Origin: Cybelea sp963824595
GTDB lineage: Bacteria; Vulcanimicrobiota; Vulcanimicrobiia; Vulcanimicrobiales; Vulcanimicrobiaceae
Length of the DNA: 64,000 nt
Assembly: GCA_963824595.1 (NCBI GenBank)
Contig: CAWGPY010000010.1
Location: 124,001-188,000 of the forward strand
Direction: 5' to 3'
Position 1 is the first letter of the stretch. Every line of letters starts with the position of its first letter. Shown piece after piece: positions 25,966 through 34,759 of this stretch. The notes below the pieces were generated by a model. It made no database searches. It saw only the letters and a list, made by a program, of their open reading frames with translations, and was not told the origin of the DNA. The translations under genes were made by a program, and so were the position numbers.

Positions 25966-26812
25966 GGTGTCGCGCAACTTCACGCGCAACACCGGCATGC
26001 AGGCCACGGCGATCGGAACGGTCGCCATCACCATCGTCCTCCTCGGTCTCTTTCTGTTCGTGCGCGGCGCGCTCGCCGACGTCGGCGCCAAGCTGCTCGA
26101 TCAGATCGAGGTCTCGGCGTATCTGAAGCCCGACGTTACGCCCGCGCAGACCACCGCGATCGCGCACTTCCTCGCACAAGACCCGCTGATCGCGTCCGTC
26201 CAGTTCGTGCCGAAGAAGCAGGGGCTGGCCGAGTTGCGCGCGCGCACGACCGGCACGATCGACACCGCGCTGTTGACGGAGAATCCTCTGCCCGACAAGT
26301 TCCGCATCAAGGCGCGCGTACCCGACGACGTCGAGGCGGTCGCGGCCAGCGTGCGGCGCTTGACCGGCGTGCAGAACGTCGTCTACGGGCAGAAAACCGT
26401 GCAGCGGCTGCTGCAGCTGGGCGCGGTGCTTCGCCGCGTCGGCATCGCCGTGATCGTCGTGTTCCTCGCCGTCGCCGGTATCATCATCGCGAACACGATT
26501 CGGCTCACCGTCTACGCGCGCCGGCGCGAGATCGCGATCATGCAGCTGGTCGGCGCGACGGGCACCTACATCCGCCTGCCGTTCATCTGCGAGGGACTGC
26601 TCGACGGCGTGATCGGCGCGCTCATCGCCGTGGCGCTGCTCGCGATCGCGCGCGCGGCGCTGTGGCCGCGCCTGCTCGAGGCGCTGCCCTGGGCGCAGCT
26701 CACCGCGGCGCCGGTGGACGTTCGCATCCTGGCGTTGCAGCTCGTGATCGTCGGAGCCGCGATCGGCGTAGCCGGTTCGTGGATCTCCGTCGGACGCCAC
26801 CTCCGCACTTGA
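25907..26812 (+). CDS. ftsX: Cell division permease-like protein FtsX
   Basis: Membrane partner of FtsE with four transmembrane helices: helix 1 at TAIGTVAITIVLLGLFLFV, a periplasmic loop domain that in E. coli binds EnvC, then three C-terminal helices after RRVGIAVIVVFLAVAGIII. The cytoplasmic coupling segment VYARRREIAIMQLVGAT is typical. The ATG at 25907 is used. An in-frame TTG at 25931 with GGAGCGAGG upstream would also fit and gives a more usual N-terminus. The TGA shares its last base with the ATG of the EnvC-like gene. Confidence 0.93.
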   Translation: MRSEATTILDSGKVKFFLGEVSRNFTRNTGMQATAIGTVAITIVLLGLFLFVRGALADVGAKLLDQIEVSAYLKPDVTPAQTTAIAHFLAQDPLIASVQFVPKKQGLAELRARTTGTIDTALLTENPLPDKFRIKARVPDDVEAVAASVRRLTGVQNVVYGQKTVQRLLQLGAVLRRVGIAVIVVFLAVAGIIIANTIRLTVYARRREIAIMQLVGATGTYIRLPFICEGLLDGVIGALIAVALLAIARAALWPRLLEALPWAQLTAAPVDVRILALQLVIVGAAIGVAGSWISVGRHLRT

Positions 26813-27993
26813 TGCGCCGCGCCGCGGCCGTGGCCGTCGCACTCGCGTTCGTACCGACGCTGGCCGGCGCGAGCAAACCGACCTTGCAGCAACGCATCGA
26901 GGCGGAACGCGCGAAGGCCCAGGCGATCCACGCGCGCCTGCACGAAAAGCGCTCGGAACTGCACACCGTGACGCTGCACTACAACGACCTGCAGCGCCAG
27001 CTCGGCGAAACCAACGCGGCGATCGGCCAGGTGAGCGACCACATCGACGGCCTGCGCGCGCAGCGCGCGTCCACGCAGCGCCGCATCGACTGGACCACCG
27101 TGCAGCTCGACGCGGCGAAGGCGTCGCTCAAGCTGCACGACGACCTGCTCAAGCGCCGCCTCGTGGACGTGTACGAAAACGGGGACCTCAGCTACATGAA
27201 CGTGCTGATCTCGGCGCGCTCGTTCAGCGAGTTCGTGGAGCGCTGGGAAGACCTGCGCCTGCTCATTGCGGCCAATCAGCGCACGGTGCGCTCGCGGCGA
27301 GCCGCGGAGCGGCGCGTCGCCTCGATCGAAGCCGATCTCGAGCGCACGCGCATGGAGCTGCAGCGCGAAGAAGCCGCACAGCAAGAGGCGCGCAGTCAGC
27401 TCGACTCGCTGGCGAACGAACGGCAAAACCTGGTGCAGCTGGCCGCCGTCCGGCGCCACAGCGTGGCGTCGGAAGTGGCGGAGATCGAGAGCCTCTCGGC
27501 GGCCGAGGAGTCGCAGCTCGAAGCCCTGATCTTGGAGCGCGAGCGCGAGCTCGAGGCCCAGCAGCGCGCGGCGGGCATCGCCGGCGGCGCGGTCAGCCAA
27601 GGCAGCCGGGGTGGCTTCTCGTGGCCGGTCACCGGCACGATTACTTCGCCCTTCGGCTGGCGCTCCAATCCGTTCGGGGGCGCCCCCGAGTTCCATCAGG
27701 GTCTCGACATCGCGGCGCCATCGGGCACGACGGTGACCGCGGCGGCCGCCGGCACGGTGATCATGGCGCAGTGGTACGGCGGCTACGGCAACTACGTGCT
27801 CATAGATCACGGCGGCGGCTACTCGACGGGATACGGCCACCTCTCGGCCATCTACGTCTCCAACGGCCAGACCGTGCAGCGCGGGCAGGCGATCGGCGCC
27901 GTCGGTTCCACCGGCCAGTCGACCGGTCCGCACCTCCACTTCGAGATCCGGATCGCGGGCAAGCCCGTGGACCCGGCTCCCCGGCTCCATTAA
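26812..27993 (+). CDS. envC: EnvC-like murein hydrolase activator (coiled coil plus LytM/M23 domain)
   Basis: Exported protein of 393 residues. A signal peptide (residues ~1-20) is followed by long coiled-coil helices (about residues 25-250, rich in Glu/Arg/Leu heptads), then a LytM/M23 domain beginning GGFSWPVTGTITSPFGWR. The domain keeps the zinc ligands of active M23 enzymes: H in FHQGLDIAA with the following Asp, and HLHFE near the end. It could therefore be an active endopeptidase and not only a degenerate activator like E. coli EnvC. Its place directly after ftsEX supports control by the FtsEX ATPase during septum splitting. Confidence 0.9.
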   Translation: MRRAAAVAVALAFVPTLAGASKPTLQQRIEAERAKAQAIHARLHEKRSELHTVTLHYNDLQRQLGETNAAIGQVSDHIDGLRAQRASTQRRIDWTTVQLDAAKASLKLHDDLLKRRLVDVYENGDLSYMNVLISARSFSEFVERWEDLRLLIAANQRTVRSRRAAERRVASIEADLERTRMELQREEAAQQEARSQLDSLANERQNLVQLAAVRRHSVASEVAEIESLSAAEESQLEALILERERELEAQQRAAGIAGGAVSQGSRGGFSWPVTGTITSPFGWRSNPFGGAPEFHQGLDIAAPSGTTVTAAAAGTVIMAQWYGGYGNYVLIDHGGGYSTGYGHLSAIYVSNGQTVQRGQAIGAVGSTGQSTGPHLHFEIRIAGKPVDPAPRLH

Positions 27994-28018
27994 GACTTGA
28001 ACAATAGTCTGCTACAAT
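27990..28018 (+). promoter_or_regulatory. Candidate sigma70-type promoter for the S41 protease pair
   Basis: TTAAGA at 27990-27995 and TACAAT at 28013-28018 are separated by 17 bases, giving 4/6 and 5/6 matches to the standard hexamers. It overlaps the 3' end of the EnvC-like gene and lies about 60 bases before the protease start. Sigma usage in this organism is not known, so this is tentative. Confidence 0.4.
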
Positions 28019-28075
28019 CAGAAACCCGGAGCCGGTCGAGGCGGGTATGAAGACCGGGTATTGATGAGAGGATCG

Positions 28076-29485
28076 ATGAGCCGTTCCCTACGCTTTTTGA
28101 TGGTGGCCCTGCTGGTGGTTGCGCTTGCCGCGGCCGCCACGCTGCTCGTGGCCCAACGCACCGGCGGCCTGGCGCGGCAGTCGGTGCTCGAAGTCGCCAC
28201 GACCGGCGATCTGCGCGACCTTTTCGCGTCGCACGGCGATCCCCAGTCCATGCAGGCAAATCTCGCGCTTCGCAGGCTCGAGAGCGACTACTACAAGCCC
28301 GTCGACCCGCAGACGCCGATCGCCGGCGAGACGTCGGCGCTGCGCTCGTTCCTGGCGTCGAAGAAGATCCGGGTTGCGTCGCTGCCGGCGCCGATGGCCA
28401 ACGGCGTGCCGAGCGAGGACGGCGCGCGCGCCGCGAGCGTCCTGAGTTACGCGCAGCAGCATTACGGGTCGGATGTAGGCCCCGGCGCCGACGACGACCT
28501 AACCGACGCCGCGCTGCGCGGCATCATGAGCTCCGTGCACGATCCCTATACCGTCTATCTCTCGCCGCGCGAGATCCGCGGCCTGAACGAGTCGCTATCG
28601 GGCGGCAACTTCGGCGGCATCGGCGTGTACATTTATCAGCTCAAGGACGGCCGGATCGTCGTGCAGCCGATCGAGGATCTGCCCGCCTCCCGCGCGGGCA
28701 TGAAGCCCGGCGAGGTGGTGGACTCGGTTGACGGCAAGCCGGTACGCGGCGTGAGCATCGATCGCGTCGAGGTCATGATCCGCGGCGAGGCCGGCACGGT
28801 CGTGCATCTGAGCGCGCATCCGTATAACAAGGCCGGCGCCGATCGCACCTACGCGATCGTGCGCGAGATCATCCACGTGCCGACCGTGCGCGCCAAGATG
28901 GAAGACGGCATCGACTACATCCGCCTCTCCGACTTCGGCACGACCTCGGCCGAGGAGATGCGTAAGGCGCTGCTCGACGGCAAGGCGCGCGGCGCGCACG
29001 CCTACATCCTGGACCTGCGCGACAACGGCGGCGGCCTGCTCGACGCCGCGGTCGCCATCTCGAGCTTCTTCGTGCCGCAGGGGACGATCGTCTCGACCAT
29101 CCGGCGCGACGGCCAGCGCACCACCGAAGAGGCGCTCGGCACCGCGATCGGCGGGTTGACCCCGCTCGTGATCCTGGTGAACAAGTACACGGCCAGCGCG
29201 TCCGAGATCACGTCGGGCGCCCTGCAGGACTACAAGCTGGCCACGCTGATCGGCACGCGCACCTTCGGCAAAGGCGTCGTGCAGAGCATCTTCCCCATGC
29301 CCGGTCAGGGCGCGCTCAAGATCACGACCGCGCGCTACGTCACGCCGGCCGGGCGCGACATCCAGCATCACGGCATCGAGCCCGACGTCGTGGTGAACCA
29401 AGACCCCAATCCATCGCTCATCGACACGCCGGCGGACAAACAGCTCGCGGCCGCCAAGGCACGTTTACGGGCCTCTCTACGTTAA
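28076..29485 (+). CDS. S41 family C-terminal processing protease (CtpA-like)
   Basis: Membrane-anchored periplasmic serine protease with a Ser-Lys dyad. Residues ~6-26 form the anchor. A PDZ domain (GIGVYIYQLKDGRIVV to the following beta-strands) precedes the S41 core, which has the nucleophile serine in TASASEITSGAL and the general-base lysine in FGKGVVQ. ATG 28076, with AGAGGA just upstream, is preferred over ATG 28064 or TTG 28061. About 469 residues. Such enzymes trim membrane or periplasmic proteins and often control peptidoglycan hydrolases, consistent with the FtsEX-EnvC neighbours. A paralogue follows 10 bases later. Confidence 0.93.
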   Translation: MSRSLRFLMVALLVVALAAAATLLVAQRTGGLARQSVLEVATTGDLRDLFASHGDPQSMQANLALRRLESDYYKPVDPQTPIAGETSALRSFLASKKIRVASLPAPMANGVPSEDGARAASVLSYAQQHYGSDVGPGADDDLTDAALRGIMSSVHDPYTVYLSPREIRGLNESLSGGNFGGIGVYIYQLKDGRIVVQPIEDLPASRAGMKPGEVVDSVDGKPVRGVSIDRVEVMIRGEAGTVVHLSAHPYNKAGADRTYAIVREIIHVPTVRAKMEDGIDYIRLSDFGTTSAEEMRKALLDGKARGAHAYILDLRDNGGGLLDAAVAISSFFVPQGTIVSTIRRDGQRTTEEALGTAIGGLTPLVILVNKYTASASEITSGALQDYKLATLIGTRTFGKGVVQSIFPMPGQGALKITTARYVTPAGRDIQHHGIEPDVVVNQDPNPSLIDTPADKQLAAAKARLRASLR

Positions 29486-29495
29486 TTTGGAGATC

Positions 29496-30854
29496 ATGAA
29501 ACGCACGCTCTCGCTCGTCTGGGCCGGCGCCCTCGCCGTCACCCTCGTTCAGCTCCCCACCGCATCGGCCGCGCCGGCGTCGCATCTCTCGCCGACGGAC
29601 GCCGGCGAGCTCTCGACCGGCTATACGTATCTCACCGACAACTTCTACAAGAAGGTCGATCCGCAGGCGGTGCTCGACTCGGTCCGCGCGCAGATGCTGG
29701 CCGCGATGCGCACCGCGGGCGTCAAGCACGCGGACCTTCCGGTGATGCACGCCGGCGACGCGTCGGCCGGCAACGTCCGCGCGATCGATCGCGAGGTCGA
29801 GAGCGCGACGGCCGAATCGCGAGGCAAGTTCAGCACGCACGACATGACGTATCTGGCGCTGCAAGGGATGATGCGTTCGGTCAACGACCGCTACACGGTC
29901 TTCATGACGCCGAAAGAGTACGCCGGGCTCAATCAGGGCCTCGACGGTGGCGACTTCGGCGGCACGGGCATCGTGATCCAGGTTGACGACAAGACGAAGT
30001 ATATCTCGGTCGAGAACGTGGTGCCCAACGGCCCCGCCGACAAGGCCGGCGTCGAACAGGACGATCTGATCACCACCATTGACGGCGTGTCGACCAAGGG
30101 CATGTCGCTGCCGGCGGCCAGCGGAAAGCTGCGCGGCAAAGAGGGCACCAAGGTCACGCTCACGCTCACGCGCGACGCCGCGACCGTCCCGCCGATCACC
30201 ATCACGCGCGCCAAGATCCACCAGCTCAGCGTCTACGAAAAGATGCTGCCCGGCAAGATCGGCTACGTCGCGCTCACCGTGTTCGGCCGCGACACCGGCG
30301 ACGAGCTCAACGCCGCGCTCGAGCGGCTGCAGAGCCAGGGCGCTCGCGCGCTCGTGCTCGACCTGCGCGACAACGGCGGCGGCTATCTCGAAGCCGCGGT
30401 GGCCGTCAGCTCGAAGTTCATTTCGAGCGGGCCGATCGTCTCCGTCGAGTCGCGCGCCTCGAACATCACGACGCTCGACGCCGACAACACGGCGATCCCG
30501 CCGCTGCCGCTGGTCGTGCTCGTGAACGGGTACACCGCGTCGGCATCGGAGATCACGTCGGGCGCGATCCAGGACAGCAGCGTGGGCACCATCCTCGGCA
30601 CGAAGACGTTCGGCAAGGGCGTCGTGCAGACGATCATCCCGCTGCCGGATAAGAGCGCCATCAAGGTCACCACCGCGCGCTACCTCACGCCGCGCAACCG
30701 CGACATCAACCACCTGGGCATCATGCCGGACATCGTCATCGTGGAGAACAAGCACCCGACCTACGGCACGCCGTCGAAAGACGATCAGCTTACGCGGGCG
30801 ATTCAGTACCTCGACGACAAGCTGGCCCGTTACAACCAGGAAAACGGCGTCTAG
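29496..30854 (+). CDS. S41 family C-terminal processing protease, second copy
   Basis: Tandem paralogue of the preceding protease, 452 residues, with a cleavable-looking signal peptide (VWAGALAVTLVQLPTASAA). The PDZ domain (FGGTGIVIQVDDKTKYISVE onward) and core repeat the same order, with serine in TASASEITSGAI and lysine in FGKGVVQTI. ATG 29496 has TTGGAGA three bases upstream. The two copies differ in anchoring: the first keeps its N-terminal helix and this one is probably released to the periplasm. They are likely co-transcribed. The gene ends 52 bases from the convergent RNase gene; I see no clear hairpin terminator between them. Confidence 0.92.
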   Translation: MKRTLSLVWAGALAVTLVQLPTASAAPASHLSPTDAGELSTGYTYLTDNFYKKVDPQAVLDSVRAQMLAAMRTAGVKHADLPVMHAGDASAGNVRAIDREVESATAESRGKFSTHDMTYLALQGMMRSVNDRYTVFMTPKEYAGLNQGLDGGDFGGTGIVIQVDDKTKYISVENVVPNGPADKAGVEQDDLITTIDGVSTKGMSLPAASGKLRGKEGTKVTLTLTRDAATVPPITITRAKIHQLSVYEKMLPGKIGYVALTVFGRDTGDELNAALERLQSQGARALVLDLRDNGGGYLEAAVAVSSKFISSGPIVSVESRASNITTLDADNTAIPPLPLVVLVNGYTASASEITSGAIQDSSVGTILGTKTFGKGVVQTIIPLPDKSAIKVTTARYLTPRNRDINHLGIMPDIVIVENKHPTYGTPSKDDQLTRAIQYLDDKLARYNQENGV

Positions 30855-30906
30855 AGTTTAGGCCGCTCGCTCAGGCGGGTGGCTTACGCACCCACGCGAC
30901 CGCCGC

Positions 30907-33459
30907 TCAGGACTTCTTGCGCGTCCTCGCGGTCGCGGTCGTCTTACGCTTGCGCGTCGCCGCCTTCGGCTTCGTTTCCGTCACCGGCGCGGGCGCGGCC
31001 TCGGCCGCGGCGCCGCGCGGCTTGCGCGGCCGCCGCGTGGATTTCGGCTCGTCGGCCGCAGCGGGCAGCGCCACCGCTTTGGGGGCGCTTGCGAGCTCGC
31101 CCGCGGCCTTGGAGCGCGTCGTCTTGCGGCGCCGCGCGGGCTTCGTCGCCTTCGGTTCGTCGGCGGGCGCGCGCAGACTCGGCGGCGGCGGCTCGACGGC
31201 GGGCGGCGCTTTGCGCACGGCCGCGATCGCGCGCGATGGTTCCGGCGGCGCGGTGGTGCCGGTGGGATGCGTCGCGCCGTCCGACCCGACTTCGAAGATG
31301 TGACGATCGGGCATCGCGGCACCGGCCGCGCCTCCGCGGCCGCGCCCGCGGCGTCCCCGCCGCCGGCGTCGCCGCCGCTGTCCGTCGCCGTCGGCCGGCG
31401 GTTGGCTCTCGGGCTGCCGCGGTGCCGGCGCCGGCGTCACCGTCGCCGCGACCGACGTCTCGCCGTTGCCGCCGCGTCCGCCGCGGCCGCGCCGCCGCCG
31501 GCGGCGCTTGCGGTGGCCGTCCTCGCCCTCGAGCGTTGCGGCTCCCTGCCCGATGATGATCGCGTCGGGCTGCGCCTCGCCTTTGCGCTCGGCGCGCAGC
31601 TCCTTGTCTTGTGCCTCTTCCTCTTCGGACATCGCCGAGATGCCGATCGGCGGCCGCGCGGCCGACTGTCGCGCCGCGTCTTCCGCGAGCTCGCGCAGCT
31701 GGCGCGTCTGCTCGGCGGCGGTAAGCTCGGCGCGCCGGCCGCGACGCTTGCGGCGCGGCTTGGCGGCACCGGCGGTCACCAGTTCGGCGAGCACGTGATC
31801 GGCGTCGTCGTCAACGTCAATGATGCGGATGCGCGCGAAGTTGCCGGCGTTGTTCGCGGCGCCCTCGACTTCGGCCAGGCGCTCGGCGACCACGGCGACG
31901 GCCGAGGTCGCGTTCGGCAGGCGTCCCGGCAACAGCTCGACGTCGTGCTCGTCGCCGACGCGCACCGACGGTTCTTTGGCGCGCGCGGCCGAGCCGACGA
32001 CTTCGATGCGCGCCTTCTCGGGATGAATCATCGGGTCCACGCGCACGTGCACGGGACGCTCGATGGATCGCGCGAGCTCCTGGCACTCGTCCTCATACCA
32101 GTAATCCATCTGCACGGCGACGGTGGGCGCCACGTGCGCCACCACCTCGCCCGACCCCGTGTGGTTCGCCTGATCGGAAATGTGCCGGAAGGTCTCGATC
32201 GCGACGGACTGCGCCGACATCACGCTGCCCATGCCCGCGCACGTGGGGCACGCGCCGCGCAGCTGCGCGCCGAGGTCCTTGCCGATCCGCTTGCGCGTGA
32301 ACTCGAGCAGGCCCAGGTTCGAGAACGACTGGATCGTCGCGCGCGTTCGGTCGCGGCGCAGGTGCTCTTCCATCGTGCGAACGACCTTGTTCCGCGACGC
32401 TTCCGACGCCATGTCGATGAAGTCCACCACGATGATGCCGCCGATGTCGCGCAGGCGCACCTGGCGGGCGATCTCCTCGGCAGCTTCGATGTTGGTCTTG
32501 AGGATGGTGTCCTCCAGGTTGCGGCCGCCGGTGAACTTGCCGGAGTTCACGTCGATCACCGTCAGCGCCTCGGTCGATTCGATCACGATGGACGCGCCCG
32601 ACGGCAGGTTGATCTTGGGCCGCATCAGCTTCTGCAGCTCCTCTTCGATCTTATAGTCGTCGAAGAGCGAGCGCCCGGAGTTGTAGTACTCGACGCGGTC
32701 GATGTACTGCGGCCCGAGCAGCTGCAGGAAGTGGCGGACCTTCTGATACTCCTCTTGGTCGTCGATTAGCACGCGGTCCACGTCGGGCGTGATGAAGTCG
32801 CGCGCCGCCTTGAAGACCAGGTTCATGTCCTTGTGCAGCAGCGAGGGCGCCGTGGCGCGCTTGTACGTCTCCAGGATGCCGTGCCACATGCGGATCAGCA
32901 CGCCCAGGTCGGCGATCAGCTCGGCCTCGCTCACGCCCGATGCGGCCGTCCGCACGACCGTGGCCATGCCCTCGGGCCGGATGCGCTTCATCACGCTCTT
33001 GAGCCGGTTGCGCTCGTCGGCCGACTCGATCTTGCGCGACACGCCGGAGTACTTGCCGGTGGGCATCAAGATCAGGTAGCGGCCCGGCAGCGAAATGTTC
33101 GTCGAGATGCGCGCGCCCTTGAGGCCGCGCGGCTCCTTGACGATCTGCACCAGCACCTCGTCGCCGCGCTTGACCTTCTCGCTGATGGTAAATCCGCTAT
33201 GGCCCTGCGTGATCTCGACGTCGCCGATGTTCAGCGGCTGCTTGTTGATGTCGTCCACGTACAGAAAGGCGTTGCGGCCCAGGCCGATATCGGCGAAGGC
33301 CGCTCCCATTCCCGGGAGCACGTTCTGGACTTTTCCTTTGTAGATCGAGCCGATGACTTTCTCTTCGCGCTCGATGTAGAGTTCGGCTAACTCGCCGTCC
33401 TCGAGTATGGCGACCCGGTTTTCCCACGGGTCGCTCGAGATCAATATCTCGCTTGACAA
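30907..33459 (-). CDS. rne: Ribonuclease E/G family endoribonuclease
   Basis: Single-strand endoribonuclease for mRNA decay and rRNA/tRNA maturation, 850 residues. The catalytic half aligns with E. coli RNase E almost residue for residue: an S1-like domain (residues ~37-120), catalytic Asp303 in VIDVNSGK and Asp346 in VVDFIDM, and the Zn-link CPTC at 404-407. After ~residue 480 comes a TRAM-like segment and then a long disordered Arg/Ala/Pro-rich tail with blocks such as RKRRRRRRGRGGRGG, probably for RNA or partner binding. The start is a TTG with GAGGGA three bases upstream (33463-33468). It follows rodA after 193 bases. The tail makes it closer in size to RNase E than RNase G. Confidence 0.94.
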   Translation of the reverse strand: MSSEILISSDPWENRVAILEDGELAELYIEREEKVIGSIYKGKVQNVLPGMGAAFADIGLGRNAFLYVDDINKQPLNIGDVEITQGHSGFTISEKVKRGDEVLVQIVKEPRGLKGARISTNISLPGRYLILMPTGKYSGVSRKIESADERNRLKSVMKRIRPEGMATVVRTAASGVSEAELIADLGVLIRMWHGILETYKRATAPSLLHKDMNLVFKAARDFITPDVDRVLIDDQEEYQKVRHFLQLLGPQYIDRVEYYNSGRSLFDDYKIEEELQKLMRPKINLPSGASIVIESTEALTVIDVNSGKFTGGRNLEDTILKTNIEAAEEIARQVRLRDIGGIIVVDFIDMASEASRNKVVRTMEEHLRRDRTRATIQSFSNLGLLEFTRKRIGKDLGAQLRGACPTCAGMGSVMSAQSVAIETFRHISDQANHTGSGEVVAHVAPTVAVQMDYWYEDECQELARSIERPVHVRVDPMIHPEKARIEVVGSAARAKEPSVRVGDEHDVELLPGRLPNATSAVAVVAERLAEVEGAANNAGNFARIRIIDVDDDADHVLAELVTAGAAKPRRKRRGRRAELTAAEQTRQLRELAEDAARQSAARPPIGISAMSEEEEAQDKELRAERKGEAQPDAIIIGQGAATLEGEDGHRKRRRRRRGRGGRGGNGETSVAATVTPAPAPRQPESQPPADGDGQRRRRRRRGRRGRGRGGAAGAAMPDRHIFEVGSDGATHPTGTTAPPEPSRAIAAVRKAPPAVEPPPPSLRAPADEPKATKPARRRKTTRSKAAGELASAPKAVALPAAADEPKSTRRPRKPRGAAAEAAPAPVTETKPKAATRKRKTTATARTRKKS

Positions 33460-33652
33460 TTTTCCCTCAAATCGCGAGCCCGTCTATCGCGCGCCGTCCG
33501 TTTCAGGGGCGCTTGCGGGCGGCTTCTCGGCCGCCGGCGACGAGCTCTTATAAAAAAATCTTCCCAAAAACCTCTGCCGGCGGCCCTCGTGTACGCACGG
33601 AGCCTGCCGTTGCAGCCCCCCTTGCTTCCCGCCCTGCGGGGAGCGCCCCTGC
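33460..33652. other. rodA-rne intergenic region, possible RNase leader
   Basis: 193 bases without a gene. Near rodA there is a GC-rich hairpin (arms CTTCCCG and CGGGGAG around 33626-33644), and at 33547-33570 an A/T-rich tract. On the minus strand the rest could be a 5' leader of the RNase gene; RNase E genes are known to be autoregulated through their leader. I see no convincing promoter, so read-through from the min-rodA operon is also possible. Confidence 0.4.
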
Positions 33653-34759
33653 CTAGGCGTTGCCGAGCACGTCGCGGTCGCGCTGCGAGTAGATGTTGAG
33701 CAGGATACCGATCGCCGCGAAGTCGGTGAGCATCGCCGAGCCGCCGTAGGACATGAGCGGCAGCGGAATGCCCGTGATCGGCATGACCCCCACGGTCATG
33801 CCCAGGTTCACCAGCACGTGGAAGAAGAGCATGCCCACCAGCCCGGCGGCGAGCAGGAAGCCGAAGCGGTCGCGGGCCGCGAGCATCGCGCGGATGCCGC
33901 CGTAGAGCACGGCGGCGTAGAGGGCGAGCAGCGTGACCGCGCCGGTGAAGCCCCACTCCTCGGCCAGCACGGTGAAGATGAAATCGCGCGAATGCTCCGG
34001 CACGAAGTTCAGTTGCGTCTGCGTGCCGTGATACAGGCCGCGTCCGAACCACTCGCCGTTGCCCACGGCGATCTTCGACTGGTTCAGGTTGTAGCCGGAG
34101 CCCTGCGGATCGGCGTGCGGGTTGAGGAACACGAAGAGCCGCGCGCGCTGAAACGGCTTGAGCACGGCGTTGGTGCCGAGCGCCGCGGCCGCCACGACGA
34201 GCACGCCGAGCGCGTAGATTCCGAAGTCGCCGAGCTTCGGCAGCCCGAAGAACAGCTCGACGGTGAGGATCGCCAGCAAGACCAGCGACGTGCCCAGGTC
34301 GGGCTGTTTGAGGATCAGCAGCGCGGGAATCGCCACGGTGAGCAGCGGCTTCCACAGGTCTTGCAGGTTCGTATACGTGCCGCGGCAGAGCACCGCCGCG
34401 AGCGAGATCGCGATCACGAGCTTGGCCGGCTCCGACGGCTGGAACGTGCCCAGCGGGCCGAGCGAGATCCAGCGCTGCGCGCCCAGCGCGCTGTGGCCGC
34501 CGCGCAGGATGAAGAGCAGCAGCAGCAGGTTGAGCGCGTAGAGCCCCGGCGCCCACCGCCGCCACGTGCGATAGTCAACGAACGACAGCCCGATCATCAC
34601 CGGCACGCCGAGTGCCAGGTAGAGGATCTGCTTCTGGAACTCGCCGCGCGCGTCGGGCGTGTGCAGGCCGGCGGAGCGGATGCAAATGATGCCGATCAGC
34701 GACACGAGCACGGCCGCGACGGCCAGCGGCCAGTTGAAGTTACGAAGGTAGCGTTTCAG
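33653..34759 (-). CDS. rodA: Rod shape-determining protein RodA (SEDS glycosyltransferase)
   Basis: Polytopic SEDS-family peptidoglycan polymerase that works with a class B PBP in cell elongation. About ten transmembrane helices, with family blocks GAQRWISLGPLGTFQPSEPAK, KQPDLGTSLVL and the C-terminal GMTVGVMPITGIPLPLMSYGGSAM. The natural N-terminus LKRYLRNFNWPLAVAAVLV is in frame only from a CTG at 34759, which overlaps the minE TGA. The first standard start, GTG 34711, would remove most of helix 1. I prefer CTG with translational coupling to minE, but this needs experiment. It is the last gene of the min cluster. Confidence 0.9.
   Translation of the reverse strand: MKRYLRNFNWPLAVAAVLVSLIGIICIRSAGLHTPDARGEFQKQILYLALGVPVMIGLSFVDYRTWRRWAPGLYALNLLLLLFILRGGHSALGAQRWISLGPLGTFQPSEPAKLVIAISLAAVLCRGTYTNLQDLWKPLLTVAIPALLILKQPDLGTSLVLLAILTVELFFGLPKLGDFGIYALGVLVVAAAALGTNAVLKPFQRARLFVFLNPHADPQGSGYNLNQSKIAVGNGEWFGRGLYHGTQTQLNFVPEHSRDFIFTVLAEEWGFTGAVTLLALYAAVLYGGIRAMLAARDRFGFLLAAGLVGMLFFHVLVNLGMTVGVMPITGIPLPLMSYGGSAMLTDFAAIGILLNIYSQRDRDVLGNA

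Noticed and set aside
27997..28018. TTGAAC as -35 for the TACAAT element
   Set aside because: Spacing is only 10 bases. The weaker TTAAGA at 17 bases was kept as the candidate.
33453..33481. TTGACA on the plus strand as a promoter -35
   Set aside because: No -10 element follows at 16-18 bases and no plus-strand gene lies downstream; it is the start region of the RNase gene on the other strand.
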